Position numbers and translations under genes: made by a program. Shown here piece by piece: positions 1 through 8,452 of a stretch of 41,059 nucleotides of DNA. The notes under the pieces are model-generated. The model was not told the origin of the DNA and searched no databases. It was given only the letters and a program-made list of their open reading frames with translations. Position 1 is the first letter of the stretch, and each line of letters opens with the position of its first letter. Source of the DNA: Motiliproteus sp. MSK22-1 (GTDB lineage: Bacteria > Pseudomonadota > Gammaproteobacteria > Pseudomonadales > Balneatricaceae); the NCBI RefSeq assembly GCF_001968815.1, contig NZ_MIEQ01000060.1, forward strand, positions 1 through 41,059, given 5' to 3'.

Positions 1-80
1 TGGGACTGGCCACTTTGCTTCCACGTATCAAGATGCTGTTTCCAGGTCTCTCGAAGGGCTTTCAGTTCATTGGCAGTCAT
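1..80 (-). CDS. IS66 accessory protein TnpA-like, N-terminal fragment
   Basis: Reading leftwards from the ATG at 78-80, 26 codons are visible before the window ends. The peptide (MTANELKALRETW..., then a WKQSGQS segment) resembles the start of IS66 TnpA/OrfA proteins, in which a Trp-rich helix is followed by a 'W..SG.S' motif. An AAGGAG ribosome binding site lies just upstream. The copy at the other end encodes the same residues; the only base difference is a synonymous Ser codon. The rest of the transposase region is outside the window. Confidence 0.6.
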   Translation of the reverse strand, partial: MTANELKALRETWKQHLDTWKQSGQS

Positions 81-159
81 GATGATCTCCTTAATTCAGA
101 GATCATGACCTTAGCTGGCGAGCAGCCCTGGTAACAGGTGGGGTTTATTTACCGCTTAC
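1..159 (-). mobile_element. IS66-family element, partial (left end of window)
   Basis: Positions 1-159 are the reverse complement of 40901-41059 with one mismatch (position 12). The end next to the unique DNA reads GTAAGCGG on the element's own strand, which is typical of IS66-family termini. The element runs leftwards out of the window and carries the first codons of a TnpA-like gene. Insertion at 159/160 removed the start of the DUF3800 gene. Family assignment rests on the terminus and on the N-terminal protein pattern only. Confidence 0.75.
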
Positions 160-779
160 TTTACTTCAACCGTATTACCCCCGAAATAAGAGCTTTGAAG
201 GCTAATACCTTTGGGCATGAGCTTGTCGTTTTGCACGAGCACGACATACGAAAGAGAAACGGGCCGTTCAAAGCGCTGAATAAGGAAGCAAGAGCCCTAT
301 TTATGGCTGAGCTTGCAGGGGTAATGGAGCAGTCTGAGATGACTATTATTGCTGTGGTTATTGATAAGCCGAAGCATAAGGCGAGATATGCAGATCCCTA
401 TCATCCTTACCACCTAGCCTTACAGTTTGGCTTGGAACGTCTCGGTGATTTTTTGAAAATTCAGGACCAAGAGGAAAAAGTGACTCACATAATATGTGAG
501 GCAAGGGGAGCGAAGGAAGACAATGAGCTGGAATTGGAGTTTCGTCGGGTCTGTGACGGCATGAATAAAGGTAGAAGAAAACTACCGTTTGAGATAGTTA
601 TTGCTCATAAGCAAACCAACTCGGAAGGGCTGCAATTGGCGGATCTTGTAGCAAGACCTATAGGGTTATCGGTCCTAAGACCTAAGCAGCCAAACAGAGC
701 GTACGAGATTATTGAAAGAAAACTGTTTACAGGACGTAGTAATTGCATTGCTGGTAACGGACTAAAAGTTTTCCCCTAA
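138..779 (+). pseudogene. DUF3800 domain protein, 5'-truncated by IS66
   Basis: The frame is open from a GTG inside the IS terminus (138) to 779, but only the part from 160 belongs to the original gene. It shows family signatures: an 'EIRALKANTFGHELVVLHEHDIRK' type segment written here in part as HELVVLHEHDIRKRNGPF, and a C-terminal 'Q.NSEGLQLADLVARPIG' motif with acidic residues. The usual N-terminal F-x-D-E-S-G motif of DUF3800 is missing, so the gene was cut by the IS insertion. DUF3800 proteins are of uncertain function and are often found with mobile and defence genes. The remnant sits directly upstream of the cas operon, where cas3 is frequently found. Confidence 0.7.
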
Positions 780-981
780 AAGCAGAAGGGCCACCAAGAA
801 TAGTCTTAGCAGCCCCACGCCGGCCGGGTAGTCCCAACCCATTTGCCCTAATGATAAGGTTTAGGATTCATAAGATCAATAATGTTAGGTATCAATTTAA
901 GCGCTATAGGTTCCTTAGGTTTGGTACTAATCAATTACCAGTTGTTAAGTAACCGAAACGCAGCTTAAAGACGGAATTATA

Positions 982-995
982 GCAGTTATAACTGC
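982..995. promoter_or_regulatory. Perfect 14-bp palindrome upstream of the cas operon
   Basis: GCAGTTATAACTGC at 982-995 is its own reverse complement and ends 47 bases before the cse1 start. It lies in a 263-base AT-rich gap (780-1042) that has no gene and presumably holds the cas promoter. A dimeric regulator could bind here and control interference genes; this role is inferred from position and symmetry only. The AAGGAGA ribosome binding site of cse1 is at 1030-1036. Confidence 0.4.
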
Positions 996-1042
996 ATAGA
1001 AACTGATTTGGATTTAACAGGTAATCGACAAGGAGAGAAAAA

Positions 1043-2626
1043 GTGAACCTGATAACCGATGCTTGGCTACCAGTCATTCGCCGGGATGGACAGCGCGAAC
1101 GGATTGCGCCCTGGCAGATTGCCGAGGCTGAAAACCCGATCATCGAATTGGATGCCCCGCGAGCTGACTTTCAGGGAGCGCTCTATCAATTTTTGATAGG
1201 TCTGCTGCAGACTACCTTTGCGCCGGAGGATGTTGAGGTCTGGGCAAAATTTTGGGAGGAGGGGCTTCCTTTAGATGAATTGAAAGTAGCTTTTGCTTCG
1301 GTTGGCAACGCCTTTGAACTGGATTCTCCAGATAAACCCGCCTTTTTACAAGATTATGATCTGGCCGAAGGAGAGCCTAAATCAATCTCAGCTCTGTTGA
1401 TCGAAGCCCCCGGTGGAAAAACTCTCAAGGACAATCTTGATCACTTCATTAAGCGGGGTAGAGTTAAGTGCCTCTGTCCTAGCTGTACGGCTCAGGCCCT
1501 ATTTACCTTGCAGACAAATGCACCTTCTGGTGGTGTCGGGCACAGGGTAGGTTTGCGTGGTGGTGGACCTTTGACCACTTTGGTGTTGCCATTGGAGGCT
1601 GATTCCAGTCTCTGGCAAAAGCTATGGTTGAACATCCTGGATCGGGAAAGCCTGTCAGTCGCTGGTGATGTAGCGTCTCCGGCGGTTTTTCCCTGGCTGG
1701 GACCTACCCGGCTATCCGATAAAAAGGGCTCGGAAACCACTCCAGAAGATGTTAGTCCTTTACAGATGTATTGGGGAATGCCACGTCGTATCCGTTTGTT
1801 GCAGCGGCGGGAAAATATCCATTGTGACCTCTGCGGTTTCGATGCCGCGTATGGTTTTGACGGCTACCGGAGCAAAAACTACGGTACCAACTACGATGGC
1901 CCTTGGTTGCATCCGTTAACTCCTTATCGATTTGACCCTAAAAAGAAAAACTTACCTCTCTCATTAAAAGGCCAGCAGGGCGGGTTGGGTTATCGGCATT
2001 GGTTGGGACTCACCCTACAAGATCGGGATAATGGAGATACCAGTGCCAAAGTTACCGAGCATTTTCGCCATGAAAAGAGTGAAGAAATAGAGGAACTGTG
2101 TTCCACCCGTCTGTGGTGTTTTGGCTATGATATGGACAATATGAAGGCCCGCTGCTGGTATGAACAGACATTCCCACTTCTTCGACTGGACAAACAGCAA
2201 CAAAGCCAGTTGATGGAATCTGTTGGAGATATGTTGCGGTGCGCTCGCTTGGCTGTCTACCTTTTGAAAGCACACGTGAAGGAAGCTTGGTTCAATAGCC
2301 CAGGGGATGTCAAGGGTGATATGTCCCATGTTGAATCGCCGTTTTGGCAAGACAGTGAAGCCGATTTTTATCGTTTACTCTATGAGCTGGCAGAGCAGCC
2401 AGCTGGTGCCCCCTTTCCCTCTACTGTTTTTCAGCAATGGCCTCGTCTGCTATTCAAGCAACTAATGCTAGCATTTGATCGCTGGACGCTGGAGGCCCCG
2501 CCCGAAGACTTGGATATGAAACGTATCGTTCTGGCACGTGAGAAACTGAAAAAGCTGTTCTGGGGTAACAGAGTCATTAAATTGATGAAAAAACGGGCAC
2601 TGCCCGCAGAGGAGGTGAGCCCATGA
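1043..2626 (+). CDS. casA: Type I-E Cascade large subunit Cse1 (Cas8e)
   Basis: Large subunit of the Cascade complex, which recognises the PAM, opens target DNA and recruits Cas3. The 527 residues are close to the family length of about 500. The start is GTG, supported by AAGGAGA seven bases upstream. Visible family features are the N-terminal 'NLITDAWLPV' opening, a loop rich in Gly at about 169-176 (VGLRGGGP), and two Cys pairs (C145/C148 and C261/C264) that fit a structural zinc site. It is the first gene of a tight operon and overlaps cse2 by four bases (ATGA). The Cas3 nuclease it would recruit is not in the window. Confidence 0.93.
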   Translation: MNLITDAWLPVIRRDGQRERIAPWQIAEAENPIIELDAPRADFQGALYQFLIGLLQTTFAPEDVEVWAKFWEEGLPLDELKVAFASVGNAFELDSPDKPAFLQDYDLAEGEPKSISALLIEAPGGKTLKDNLDHFIKRGRVKCLCPSCTAQALFTLQTNAPSGGVGHRVGLRGGGPLTTLVLPLEADSSLWQKLWLNILDRESLSVAGDVASPAVFPWLGPTRLSDKKGSETTPEDVSPLQMYWGMPRRIRLLQRRENIHCDLCGFDAAYGFDGYRSKNYGTNYDGPWLHPLTPYRFDPKKKNLPLSLKGQQGGLGYRHWLGLTLQDRDNGDTSAKVTEHFRHEKSEEIEELCSTRLWCFGYDMDNMKARCWYEQTFPLLRLDKQQQSQLMESVGDMLRCARLAVYLLKAHVKEAWFNSPGDVKGDMSHVESPFWQDSEADFYRLLYELAEQPAGAPFPSTVFQQWPRLLFKQLMLAFDRWTLEAPPEDLDMKRIVLAREKLKKLFWGNRVIKLMKKRALPAEEVSP

Positions 2627-3246
2627 TATTAAGGCTGAAAGAAAAGGATCTGTCTGTACTGGTCGACTGGTGGCAGTCTTTGGATGGTGACCGGAGGAGC
2701 AGAGCACGGTTACGCAGGGCGACAAGCCTCGATGATATTTTGTTGCAGGAGGCTTTTTTTCGATTTCTCAGCTATCGGATGGAGGTTAATGGTAAACAGA
2801 TCGGACTGGGTGCAGAGTGGAGTCAGGCTGACAACCTGCATGCAGCGGCATTGATTTGTGGTCTGTTGGCACGGGTTAAGGGGCGCTCAACCGACACCAT
2901 CAAATCTGAACAGCTGAATAACAACAAAGATGGTTTGGAGAAAAAAGAGAAACAGGCTACTTTTGCGGCCCAGTTGGCGATGCCCGGCAAAGGAGAACGT
3001 CCGTTGATGAACGAGCTGCGCTTTCAGCGGCTGCAAAAGAGCCACGATCTGGAGGAGTTCTTTTTACAGATGTGCCGAGCCATCGATCTGCTGAGTGGTA
3101 TCGTTCACCTGGAATCGTTAATAGAAGATACATTGCACTGGCACCAAGAACATTATTATGGTGCGGATAAAAATCCACGGCGCCGGTTGGCGGTGCGTTG
3201 GGCGACTGATTATTTTTCGACCTTAAACCATTTCAAACTTGCGTGA
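2623..3246 (+). CDS. casB: Type I-E Cascade small subunit Cse2 (Cas11)
   Basis: Small subunit, present in two copies in Cascade, that stabilises the displaced DNA strand. It has 207 residues, slightly longer than the usual 160-200. It starts with ATG overlapping the cse1 stop (ATGA) behind a GGAGG site. Family-like features include 'LVDWWQSLDGDRRSRARLRR' near the N-terminus and 'LMNELRFQRLQKS' further on, followed by a helical C-terminus. Position between cse1 and cas7 agrees with the standard I-E gene order. Confidence 0.9.
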   Translation: MILRLKEKDLSVLVDWWQSLDGDRRSRARLRRATSLDDILLQEAFFRFLSYRMEVNGKQIGLGAEWSQADNLHAAALICGLLARVKGRSTDTIKSEQLNNNKDGLEKKEKQATFAAQLAMPGKGERPLMNELRFQRLQKSHDLEEFFLQMCRAIDLLSGIVHLESLIEDTLHWHQEHYYGADKNPRRRLAVRWATDYFSTLNHFKLA

Positions 3247-3256
3247 GGGATTACCT

Positions 3257-4441
3257 GTGAGTCAATTTATCCAACTGCACCTGCTGACCTCCTACCCGCC
3301 AGCAAATCTCAATCGAGATGACCAGGGCCGACCCAAGACGGCTAAGATGGGGGGGGCTGATCGGTTGCGGGTCTCTTCCCAGAGCCTGAAACGGACCTGG
3401 CGGACTTCTGATTTATTTCAGTCAGCAGTTGCCGGTCATATCGGTGAAAGAACTAAGCTGTTTGGTGTAGAGGTTTTTAAGTATCTTATTGCTAAAGACC
3501 AATCCTTTAAGGATGCCTTAGCTTGGTCTACACAAATCGCGGCACAGTTTGGTAAGCCCGAAACGTTTTCTGATCTGAAGAAAAAAAGCGACGCAGATAA
3601 AGCTAAAATTCTCAATAAATTGAAGGCTCAGTGGCTGGCTTGGGATGATGAGGGGTTGGGTATTGCTGAGTACTCCCTGGAACAACTTAATAGCTTGTTG
3701 GCTGTTCAGATTTCACAACTGGCATTTATTAGCCCCGAAGAGCGTGAAGCTGCATTCTTATTGGCTGACCGCCTGGTCGCCGGTGAGGTTTCTGAGTTAA
3801 AAAACGACCTGGAGTTGTTGAGAGACACAACATCGGCTGTCGATGTGGCGCTGTTTGGACGAATGTTGGCCGATAGCCCTTCGAAAAACATCGAAGCCGC
3901 CTGTCAGGTAGCGCACGCGATCAGTGTCCATCCTGTGGTGATTGAGGATGATTATTTTACCGCAGTGGATGACCTGAATGATCGCAGCGTAGATGCCGGT
4001 GCCGCTCATATCGGTGAAACCGCTTTTGCCGCCGGTCTTTTCTATTCCTATATCTGTATCAATAAATCCCAGTTGATTGATAATCTAGGCGGTGGAGCTG
4101 AGGGTAAGAAACTGGCTGATAGAGCCGTTTCCGCGCTAGCTGAAGCTGCCATCAAAGTCGCCCCGCAAGGTAAACAGAACAGCTTTGCCAGTCGTGCTTA
4201 TGCATCCTATGTGCTGGCGGAGGTTGGTGAGCAACAACCGCGCTCGCTGGCCGCTTCCTTTTTGAAGGCAATAACACAGCGCGACACGGAAGACTTTGCC
4301 GTCGCTGCCATTGCTGCCCTGAAGGCACAATATCAGGCGTTTGATCAGGTCTACGGTGACTGCGCTGATCATCGTTATGAGATTAATGTTCCTGAACGCA
4401 CCGGAACGCTTAAGAATTTGTTAGCTAGTATTAGTGAATAG
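3257..4441 (+). CDS. casC: Type I-E Cascade backbone Cas7e (Cse4)
   Basis: Backbone subunit; six copies coat the spacer part of the crRNA. The frame is open from 3239, but GTG at 3257 is preceded by GAGGGA at 3245-3250 and gives the family-typical start VSQFIQLHLLTSYPPANLNRD. The 394 residues are near the family length of about 360. The conserved 'GRPKTA..GGADRLRVSSQSLKR' patch near residues 25-50 is the RNA-binding region of Cse4 proteins. The gene follows cse2 by ten bases. Confidence 0.93.
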   Translation: MSQFIQLHLLTSYPPANLNRDDQGRPKTAKMGGADRLRVSSQSLKRTWRTSDLFQSAVAGHIGERTKLFGVEVFKYLIAKDQSFKDALAWSTQIAAQFGKPETFSDLKKKSDADKAKILNKLKAQWLAWDDEGLGIAEYSLEQLNSLLAVQISQLAFISPEEREAAFLLADRLVAGEVSELKNDLELLRDTTSAVDVALFGRMLADSPSKNIEAACQVAHAISVHPVVIEDDYFTAVDDLNDRSVDAGAAHIGETAFAAGLFYSYICINKSQLIDNLGGGAEGKKLADRAVSALAEAAIKVAPQGKQNSFASRAYASYVLAEVGEQQPRSLAASFLKAITQRDTEDFAVAAIAALKAQYQAFDQVYGDCADHRYEINVPERTGTLKNLLASISE

Positions 4442-4450
4442 GGAGGCGCC

Positions 4451-5263
4451 ATGGACTATTTGGTTTTTCGCCTCTATGGCTCAATGGCTAGTTGGGGCGA
4501 GGTGGCGGTAGGAGAATCTCGCCATAGTGCCAATCACCCCGGCAAGTCGGCATTGCTGGGACTGCTTGCTGCTGCGTTGGGGATTCGCCGCGATGATGAA
4601 CGACAGCAGGCAATGCTGTCCCAGAACTACCGATTTGCTGTTAAACAACTCAGTGCTGGCCAATTGATGCGGGATTATCACACCACACAGGTACCGGACT
4701 CGGTAGGTAAGTACCGTTATCGGACCCGGCGTGATGAGGTAGTGATGGGGCGTAATCGTTTGGGGACGGTTCTCTCTACTCGCGAGTATCGCAGCGACAG
4801 TCTTGCGTTGATAGCGGTACAGGCAGATTCTGATGCTCTAGCTAGTTTACCTGAATTAGTCGAAGCGCTGCGTAAACCTGTTTTTCATCTCTATTTGGGT
4901 AGAAAATCCTGTCCCTTGGCGGCGCCGCTGGCTCCCCTGCTGATAACCGGGGTAGCGAATCTCATGGCTGCTTTTGACAGTTATCCAGTACTGCCGGTGA
5001 TGCCTTCGGGTGAGCCCCTGAAAGGTTGGTCTAGTGCTATGCCTGAAAGGGATAAGCAGTGGCTCTCGTTGCCTGAACTGCAGCAGTATTATTGGGATGG
5101 AAAACTCAGTGATCTGGCTGCAGCCGGGCCAGATTTTGATCCCGACAAGGTACAGACCCTGACACGAAATGATCAACCTCGCTCACGTAAACGTTGGCAA
5201 TTTAGCCCACGATTTGAGCATTTCTATCAGGTGCGGGCAGAACAGACAAAGGAGAGTGTTTGA
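4451..5263 (+). CDS. casD: Type I-E Cascade Cas5e
   Basis: Cas5e caps the 5' handle of the crRNA in Cascade. The 270-residue protein opens with the typical RAMP strand and motif 'DYLVFRLYGSMASWGEVAVGESR' (residues 2-24) and continues with 'HPGKSALLGLLAAALG', as in other Cas5e proteins. A GGGAGG site lies six bases before the ATG. The stop overlaps the start of cas6e by one base (TGATG), so the two genes are probably translationally coupled. Confidence 0.93.
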   Translation: MDYLVFRLYGSMASWGEVAVGESRHSANHPGKSALLGLLAAALGIRRDDERQQAMLSQNYRFAVKQLSAGQLMRDYHTTQVPDSVGKYRYRTRRDEVVMGRNRLGTVLSTREYRSDSLALIAVQADSDALASLPELVEALRKPVFHLYLGRKSCPLAAPLAPLLITGVANLMAAFDSYPVLPVMPSGEPLKGWSSAMPERDKQWLSLPELQQYYWDGKLSDLAAAGPDFDPDKVQTLTRNDQPRSRKRWQFSPRFEHFYQVRAEQTKESV

Positions 5264-6099
5264 TGTATCTATCGCGTGTACGGCTGCACCCGTCAATGGA
5301 CTCCACCCAGTTGGCGAGTCTGTTGCGAGATCGCAAAGGTTATGGGTTGCATAGATTATTCTGGGGACTTTTTGATAGCAAAAAACGTAACTTTCTGTTT
5401 CGTGAAGAGTTGGCTGCTGAACAGTTAACATGTCAGGGAAAACGCAGGGCAGATCCGCTCTATTATTTGCTGTCGGCTCAAGAGCCACAGCAGGATAGCC
5501 CGCTGTTACAGGTCGAGTCTAAGCGCTATGAACCAAAATTAAGTACAGGAGATCGCCTATCGTTTAAATTGCGCGTCAATGCCGTAGTCAGTCGCAACGG
5601 TAAACGCCACGACATCGTGATGGATACACAGCGAAGTTGGCTGCAGCAAGAGCTTGCCGCTCTAAATCTTTCCGGTGAAGGTGATAAGGGTTCCTGTAAA
5701 CGACGCTTGCTTGAGCATGCCGATGATACTCGCCTCATAGCGTGGAAATCCCAGATTGAAAAAGGTCCATTCGGTCATCGACTGGAGTATAGGCTAAAAC
5801 GCTCTGAGCTGCTGGAGTGGGCGATGAAAACGGCAGTGGAGGTAGCTATTTTTCGTTGGTGGTTACGTCAGGGAGAACGGCATGGTTTCGGCCTGCCAGA
5901 GAACGAGACATCATTGCAGGCTATGGCATACCAAAAGCATCATTTACCGGAAAAGAATCGAAATGCTGGGTTTAATTCACTGGATCTTTCAGGTGAGGTA
6001 ATTGTACGGGATGTAGACAAATTCAAGGAGTTGCTATTTGATGGTACAGGTCCTGCCAAGGCCTTTGGCTGCGGTTTGATGATGATTCGTCGGGTTTAA
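5263..6099 (+). CDS. casE: Type I-E CRISPR RNA endoribonuclease Cas6e (Cse3)
   Basis: Cas6e cuts the pre-crRNA inside each repeat and stays on the 3' hairpin. The ATG at 5263 overlaps the cas5e stop and has AAGGAGAG upstream; a TTG one codon earlier is less likely. The 278 residues start with MYLSRVRL, and His30 in 'YGLHRLFW' fits the catalytic histidine region of the family. The C-terminus holds the glycine-rich RAMP loop ('GTGPAKAFGCGLM'). The repeats of the nearby array form the short hairpin this enzyme needs. Confidence 0.92.
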   Translation: MYLSRVRLHPSMDSTQLASLLRDRKGYGLHRLFWGLFDSKKRNFLFREELAAEQLTCQGKRRADPLYYLLSAQEPQQDSPLLQVESKRYEPKLSTGDRLSFKLRVNAVVSRNGKRHDIVMDTQRSWLQQELAALNLSGEGDKGSCKRRLLEHADDTRLIAWKSQIEKGPFGHRLEYRLKRSELLEWAMKTAVEVAIFRWWLRQGERHGFGLPENETSLQAMAYQKHHLPEKNRNAGFNSLDLSGEVIVRDVDKFKELLFDGTGPAKAFGCGLMMIRRV

Positions 6100-6116
6100 T
6101 CAGGCAGGAAAATTAA

Positions 6117-6315
6117 ATGGTTGATTACCCTTAGGTTCTGCTGTCAGGGACGCTGAGTGTAATGAGAAAAATTCGGACTATGCGGATTGGGATGAATCAG
6201 CAACTGAATTTGTCGACGATGAGGAGCCGATAGTTCGTTGGAACCCAAAGTAGGCCGTAATGATCCATGCCCTTGCGGTAGTGGCAAAAAATATAAAAAG
6301 TGCTGTTTGAACTGA
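6117..6315 (+). pseudogene. Decayed SEC-C motif gene between cas6e and cas1
   Basis: An ATG at 6117 behind AGGCAGG opens a frame that stops after five codons. Frame 6125-6250 then encodes an acidic stretch ending DDEEPIVRW, and a third frame from 6223 to 6315 encodes [20 protein letters not shown] followed by CC-L-N and a stop. The '[16 protein letters not shown]' block is a textbook SEC-C zinc-binding motif. The three frames together read as one small gene of about 65 residues broken by two frameshifts. An alternative is that only the tail of a longer gene was left here. It separates the interference genes from cas1 by 240 bases. Confidence 0.6.
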
Positions 6316-6341
6316 AATTTTAACGCAACCGGAGACAAGGA

Positions 6342-7274
6342 ATGTCAACAACTCTGACGCCAAAAGCCCCTTTAAAGCCTATCCCAATCAAAGACCGTAC
6401 CTCGCTGATATTTCTTCGTTATGGTCAGATCGATGTGATCGATGGGGCTTTTGTACTGTTGGACAAAAACGGTGTCCGTACTCACATCCCCGTTGGGTCA
6501 GTGGCCTGTATTATGTTGGAACCCGGTACACGTGTTTCTCATGCGGCGGCTAAACTGGCGGCCACGGTAGGAACTTTGCTGGTCTGGGTTGGAGAAGCTG
6601 GTGTCCGCTTGTACGCTTCCGGTCAACCTGGAGGAGCCCGCTCCGATAAGTTGCTTTATCAAGCGCAGTTGGCATTGGATGAGCAGCTGCGCTTAAAGGT
6701 CGTTCGAAAAATGTTTGAACTACGTTTTGGTGAAGCTGCGCCAGAACGTCGTTCTGTCGATCAGCTCCGAGGGATTGAAGGAGCGAGAGTTCGTAAAACC
6801 TATGAGCTGCTGGCGAAGCAATATGGTGTCAAATGGAGAGGGCGGCGTTATGACCCCAAAGACTGGGCTAAGGGTGATAAAACCAACCAATGCATTAGTG
6901 CTGCCACTTCCTGTCTGTACGGTATTTCAGAAGCTGCTATTTTGGCAGCGGGCTATGCGCCAGCGATAGGTTTTTTACACAGTGGGAAACCTCTCTCTTT
7001 TGTCTACGATATTGCCGATATCCTAAAGTTTGAAACCGTGGTCCCCATTGCTTTTCGAATTGCCGCCAAGAACCCTCAAAAACCCGATCAGGAAGTACGC
7101 ATTGCCTGTAGAGATCTGTTTCGTAAGGATAAGGTGCTCAAACGCTTGATTCCGCTCATTGAAGAAGTACTGGCCGCGGGTGATATTGAACCACCCTTAC
7201 CTCCAGAGGATGCTCAGCCACCTGCTATACCAGAGCCAGAATCGGTCGGTGATCAAGGCCATAGGAGTGGATAA
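6342..7274 (+). CDS. cas1: CRISPR integrase Cas1 (type I-E)
   Basis: Cas1 inserts new spacers at the leader end of the array, working with Cas2. ATG at 6342 follows GGAGACAAGG. The fold residues match E. coli Cas1 with an offset of five: Glu146 in 'GIEGARVRKTY', His213 in 'GFLHSGKPLSF' and Asp226 in 'YDIADILKF'. All three metal ligands are therefore intact. At 310 residues it is about average; the last 30 residues form a Pro-rich tail (PPLPPEDAQPPAIPEPE). cas2 begins at the next base after the stop. Confidence 0.95.
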   Translation: MSTTLTPKAPLKPIPIKDRTSLIFLRYGQIDVIDGAFVLLDKNGVRTHIPVGSVACIMLEPGTRVSHAAAKLAATVGTLLVWVGEAGVRLYASGQPGGARSDKLLYQAQLALDEQLRLKVVRKMFELRFGEAAPERRSVDQLRGIEGARVRKTYELLAKQYGVKWRGRRYDPKDWAKGDKTNQCISAATSCLYGISEAAILAAGYAPAIGFLHSGKPLSFVYDIADILKFETVVPIAFRIAAKNPQKPDQEVRIACRDLFRKDKVLKRLIPLIEEVLAAGDIEPPLPPEDAQPPAIPEPESVGDQGHRSG

Positions 7275-7565
<291 letters not shown>

Positions 7566-7650
7566 TATCCGCTCTTTAAAAAAGTAGAAAATAGTTGGTA
7601 GATTTTGTGAAGGTGTTTTTTGTCTTTAAAAACAACTGTATAGTTTTAGA
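7566..7650 (+). promoter_or_regulatory. CRISPR leader
   Basis: An 85-base AT-rich stretch between the cas2 stop and the first repeat, in the position of a type I-E leader. It should hold the array promoter and the signal for spacer insertion. I did not find a convincing IHF site (WATCAANNNNTTR) in it. The intact first repeat and decayed last repeat confirm that the leader is on this side. Confidence 0.7.
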
Positions 7651-8283
7651 GTGTTCCCCACAGGCGTGGGGATGAACCGATGAGCAAACCCTTGCCCCCA
7701 GAGCTTTTCGAGTGTTCCCCACAGGCGTGGGGATGAACCGCAAACAAAGCCAAACCGCCCTCAAGGTTGTAAGTGTTCCCCACAGGCGTGGGGATGAACC
7801 GATCTGGAATTGATCGGGTTGGGGCATGATGAGGTGTTCCCCACAGGCGTGGGGATGAACCGTCGCAGCAGAGCTTGATATAACTCTACACGAGGTGTTC
7901 CCCACAGGCGTGGGGATGAACCGCCGTTATTATGGAAACCACGAATCTGGAGTTTGTGTTCCCCACAGGCGTGGGGATGAACCGATTAGTGGCAACTCGC
8001 CGTCCTGACAGTACATGTGTTCCCCACAGGCGTGTGGATGAACCGTTTTTCATGACTAGCTAGCCGCTCTTTGTTGTGTGTTCCCCACAGGCGTGGGGAT
8101 GAACCGTAAGAAATTTCGAATCGCCACCGAGGGCGGTAGTGTTCCCCACAGGCGTGGGGATGAACCGAGAGACTATCCCAGCGTGTAGCAGCAATAGCCG
8201 TGTTCCCCACAGGCGTGGGGATGAACCGCAGGGCTAATCATGATGACTCATAACTCTGCTAGTGTTCCCCACAGGCGTGGGGA
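7651..8283 (+). CRISPR. Type I-E CRISPR array, 11 repeats and 10 spacers
   Basis: The 29-base repeat begins GTGTTCCCCACAGGCG and ends GGGGATGAACCG; CCCCAC and GTGGGG form the stem. Repeats start at 7651, 7712, 7773, 7834, 7895, 7956, 8017, 8078, 8139, 8200 and 8262. The period is 61 bases (32-base spacers), except that the last spacer (8229-8261) has 33. The seventh repeat has G to T in the GTGGGG arm (GTGTGG). The eleventh repeat breaks off after 22 bases, which marks the old, leader-distal end. Transcription from the leader runs on the + strand. Confidence 0.98.
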
Positions 8284-8452
8284 ACTCTCGAAACCGGAAT
8301 AAGTATAGATTTATATACCAAGTGTTTTAAAAAATATTAATCCCGAAGATATTTTGGAACATATCGTCTCCAGTCCCACTGCCCCCTAGCTGGCCCTCTG
8401 TTCTTTCTGTTATATAAATTTAGTCAGAAATATTATCAAATAGTGCCAAGTA

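Noticed and set aside
7576-8210. Minus-strand frames of 109 and 74 residues across the CRISPR array
   Set aside because: Their repeated VHPHACGEH-type peptides are translations of the repeats, not proteins.
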